A stretch of DNA of 14,158 bases from JAXHUH01 sp034211175 (GTDB taxonomy: Bacteria; Actinomycetota; Acidimicrobiia; Acidimicrobiales; CAIXPF01), in NCBI GenBank assembly GCA_034211175.1, contig JAXHUH010000278.1, positions 1 to 14,158 of the forward strand, read 5' to 3'. Positions 13,456-14,158 of the stretch are shown here, piece by piece. The position numbers and the translations under genes were made by a program. How positions within the stretch are numbered: position 1 is the first letter of the stretch; each line of letters opens with the position of its first letter. Under the pieces are notes generated by a model, which worked only from the letters and a program-made list of their open reading frames with translations, was not told the DNA's origin and made no database searches.

Positions 13456-13471
13456 GCCGCTGCGCCATCAT
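13448..13471 (-). CDS. Possible 7-codon leader frame (MMAQRHG) overlapping the fusion-gene start
   Basis: On the minus strand AGGGGGA (13483-13477) is the only good ribosome site. It is 5 bases from ATG at 13471 but 21 bases from the fusion ATG at 13455, too far for normal initiation. The 13471 frame has seven codons and stops with TGA at 13450-13448, just past the fusion ATG. Ribosomes ending there could restart on the overlapping ATG. The fusion frame itself has an in-frame TGA upstream, so it cannot start earlier. Existence of the peptide is inference. Confidence 0.4.
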   Translation of the reverse strand: MMAQRHG

Positions 13472-13557
13472 CTGCTTCCCCCTGTTGCCCCCGCCCGGAC
13501 CGTAGCGGTTCGGTGACCTCGGGCCCTGGTCAGCGGACCGCCCGGGTACGACGATCG

Positions 13558-14158
13558 ATGCGTGATCGGCGTGTGGCGTGCCCGCCGTTCCGTCGCCCGG
13601 ATCGCCCGACCACGCGGGAGCGTCCGGGGAGCACGGTGCTCATCGGCCTGGTGTTGGTTGTCCTCGTGGACGAGGCGCTCTACCGCACCGGACGGGTCGA
13701 TGGCCTGCCGTCGGGTCGCAGCTTCGCCGACGGCGACCAGACGTACGACCGCTCGTTCTGGGCGCTGCCGCACTGGGCCGAGCACGGCGGCTACTTCCAG
13801 GTCCCGTTCATGCCCGGGGCCGGCGGCAACACCGTCCTCGCCCCGAACGGCGCGTCGACCTTCGTCCTGACCGACCACGGCGAGGACACCTACAGCCTGG
13901 CCAGCCCGGGTGTCGCGGAGGCGATCCGCCCGTTCCCCGAGCTCGGTCTCGACGGTGTCGAGCTGATCCCCCGGGTGGCCGGTCGTCGTCGTGGTGGCGG
14001 CGTTCGTGGCCGGCCTCGGGCTGCTGCTCACCGGTGCGTGGTCCTGGCGCCGGCGCCGTCGCGCCCGGACACCGGCGCGCGTGGGGAGCGCGTGGAGCGG
14101 ACAGTCGACGACTTGCGGCACTGGTGGCGGCGATCGGGCCGTCTCCCACGCTCGCCGG
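13558..14158 (+). CDS. Uncharacterised membrane protein, apparent frameshift, runs off the window
   Basis: I do not recognise the family. From ATG 13558 the frame gives an Arg-rich start, a hydrophobic stretch VLIGLVLVVLV (about 27-37), then a soluble region of about 100 residues containing YDRSFWALPHWAEH and FVLTDHGEDTYSL, up to about Ile137 (13966). Beyond the C-run at 13968-13972 this frame becomes Arg/Gly/Ala-rich with many codons ending in T. The next frame instead gives GC-ending codons and PVVVVVAAFVAGLGLLLTG followed by an Arg cluster, a clear membrane helix with a positive inside tail. One C fewer in the run would join them. The frame after about 14065 is unclear. No stop occurs before the window end. 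No strong ribosome site was seen. The start is the first ATG in frame after the gap to the fusion gene. Confidence 0.6.
   Translation, partial: MRDRRVACPPFRRPDRPTTRERPGSTVLIGLVLVVLVDEALYRTGRVDGLPSGRSFADGDQTYDRSFWALPHWAEHGGYFQVPFMPGAGGNTVLAPNGASTFVLTDHGEDTYSLASPGVAEAIRPFPELGLDGVELIPRVAGRRRGGGVRGRPRAAAHRCVVLAPAPSRPDTGARGERVERTVDDLRHWWRRSGRLPRSP

Noticed and set aside
13468..14121. Minus-strand open frame of 217 codons at the right end
   Set aside because: The plus strand has GC-ending codons and hydrophobic membrane segments; the minus frame is Arg/Thr/Ala-rich with no features.

Overview
The window is very GC-rich, nearly every codon ends in G or C, and genes are packed on both strands with short gaps. 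This points to a high-GC actinobacterium. The mix of ACAD10/11-like acyl-CoA dehydrogenase, PhyH and TauD oxygenases, aldo/keto reductase and LigD-like protein suggests a soil or aquatic lineage such as Acidimicrobiia, but that is inference and no rRNA is present to test it. No tRNA, rRNA, CRISPR array, insertion sequence or phage gene was seen. No gap longer than 300 bases lacks a gene; the largest are 5383-5626 and 8891-9130, both between divergent genes.

Layout. (1) 1-172: the 3' end of an L,D-transpeptidase whose frame has no stop codon where one is expected, followed by a strong hairpin. (2) 211-2599, minus strand: a LysR regulator, then an acyl-CoA dehydrogenase. (3) 2675-4322, plus strand: a PhyH-type Fe(II)/2-oxoglutarate dioxygenase divergent from the LysR gene, then an AhpD/carboxymuconolactone-decarboxylase-like CxxC protein. 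(4) 4341-4447: two copies of a short repeat in a convergent gap. (5) 4447-5382, minus: an aldo/keto reductase with a TTG start. (6) 5627-7932, plus: a LigD-type 3'-phosphoesterase fused to a polymerase-like domain with a damaged active site, overlapping a DUF72 gene by four bases. (7) 7988-8890, minus: a second LysR regulator, divergent from (8) 9131-11516, plus: a metal-dependent amidohydrolase and a TauD/TfdA dioxygenase. (9) 11560-13455, minus: one reading frame that joins an O-methyltransferase-fold domain to a short-chain dehydrogenase. (10) 13558-14158, plus: a membrane protein fragment with an apparent frameshift.

How the parts may work together. Regions 2-3 and 7-8 have the same design: a LysR regulator facing oxidative or hydrolytic enzymes, as expected for inducible catabolism or tailoring of small molecules. 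No substrate can be named from the sequence. The two most unusual objects are the phosphoesterase/degenerate-polymerase protein coupled to DUF72, with no ligase or Ku in the window, and the methyltransferase-SDR fusion, in which both halves lack the usual catalytic residues. Smaller points of interest are the missing stop of the first gene, a 7-codon leader frame before the fusion gene, and the paired repeats at 4341-4447.
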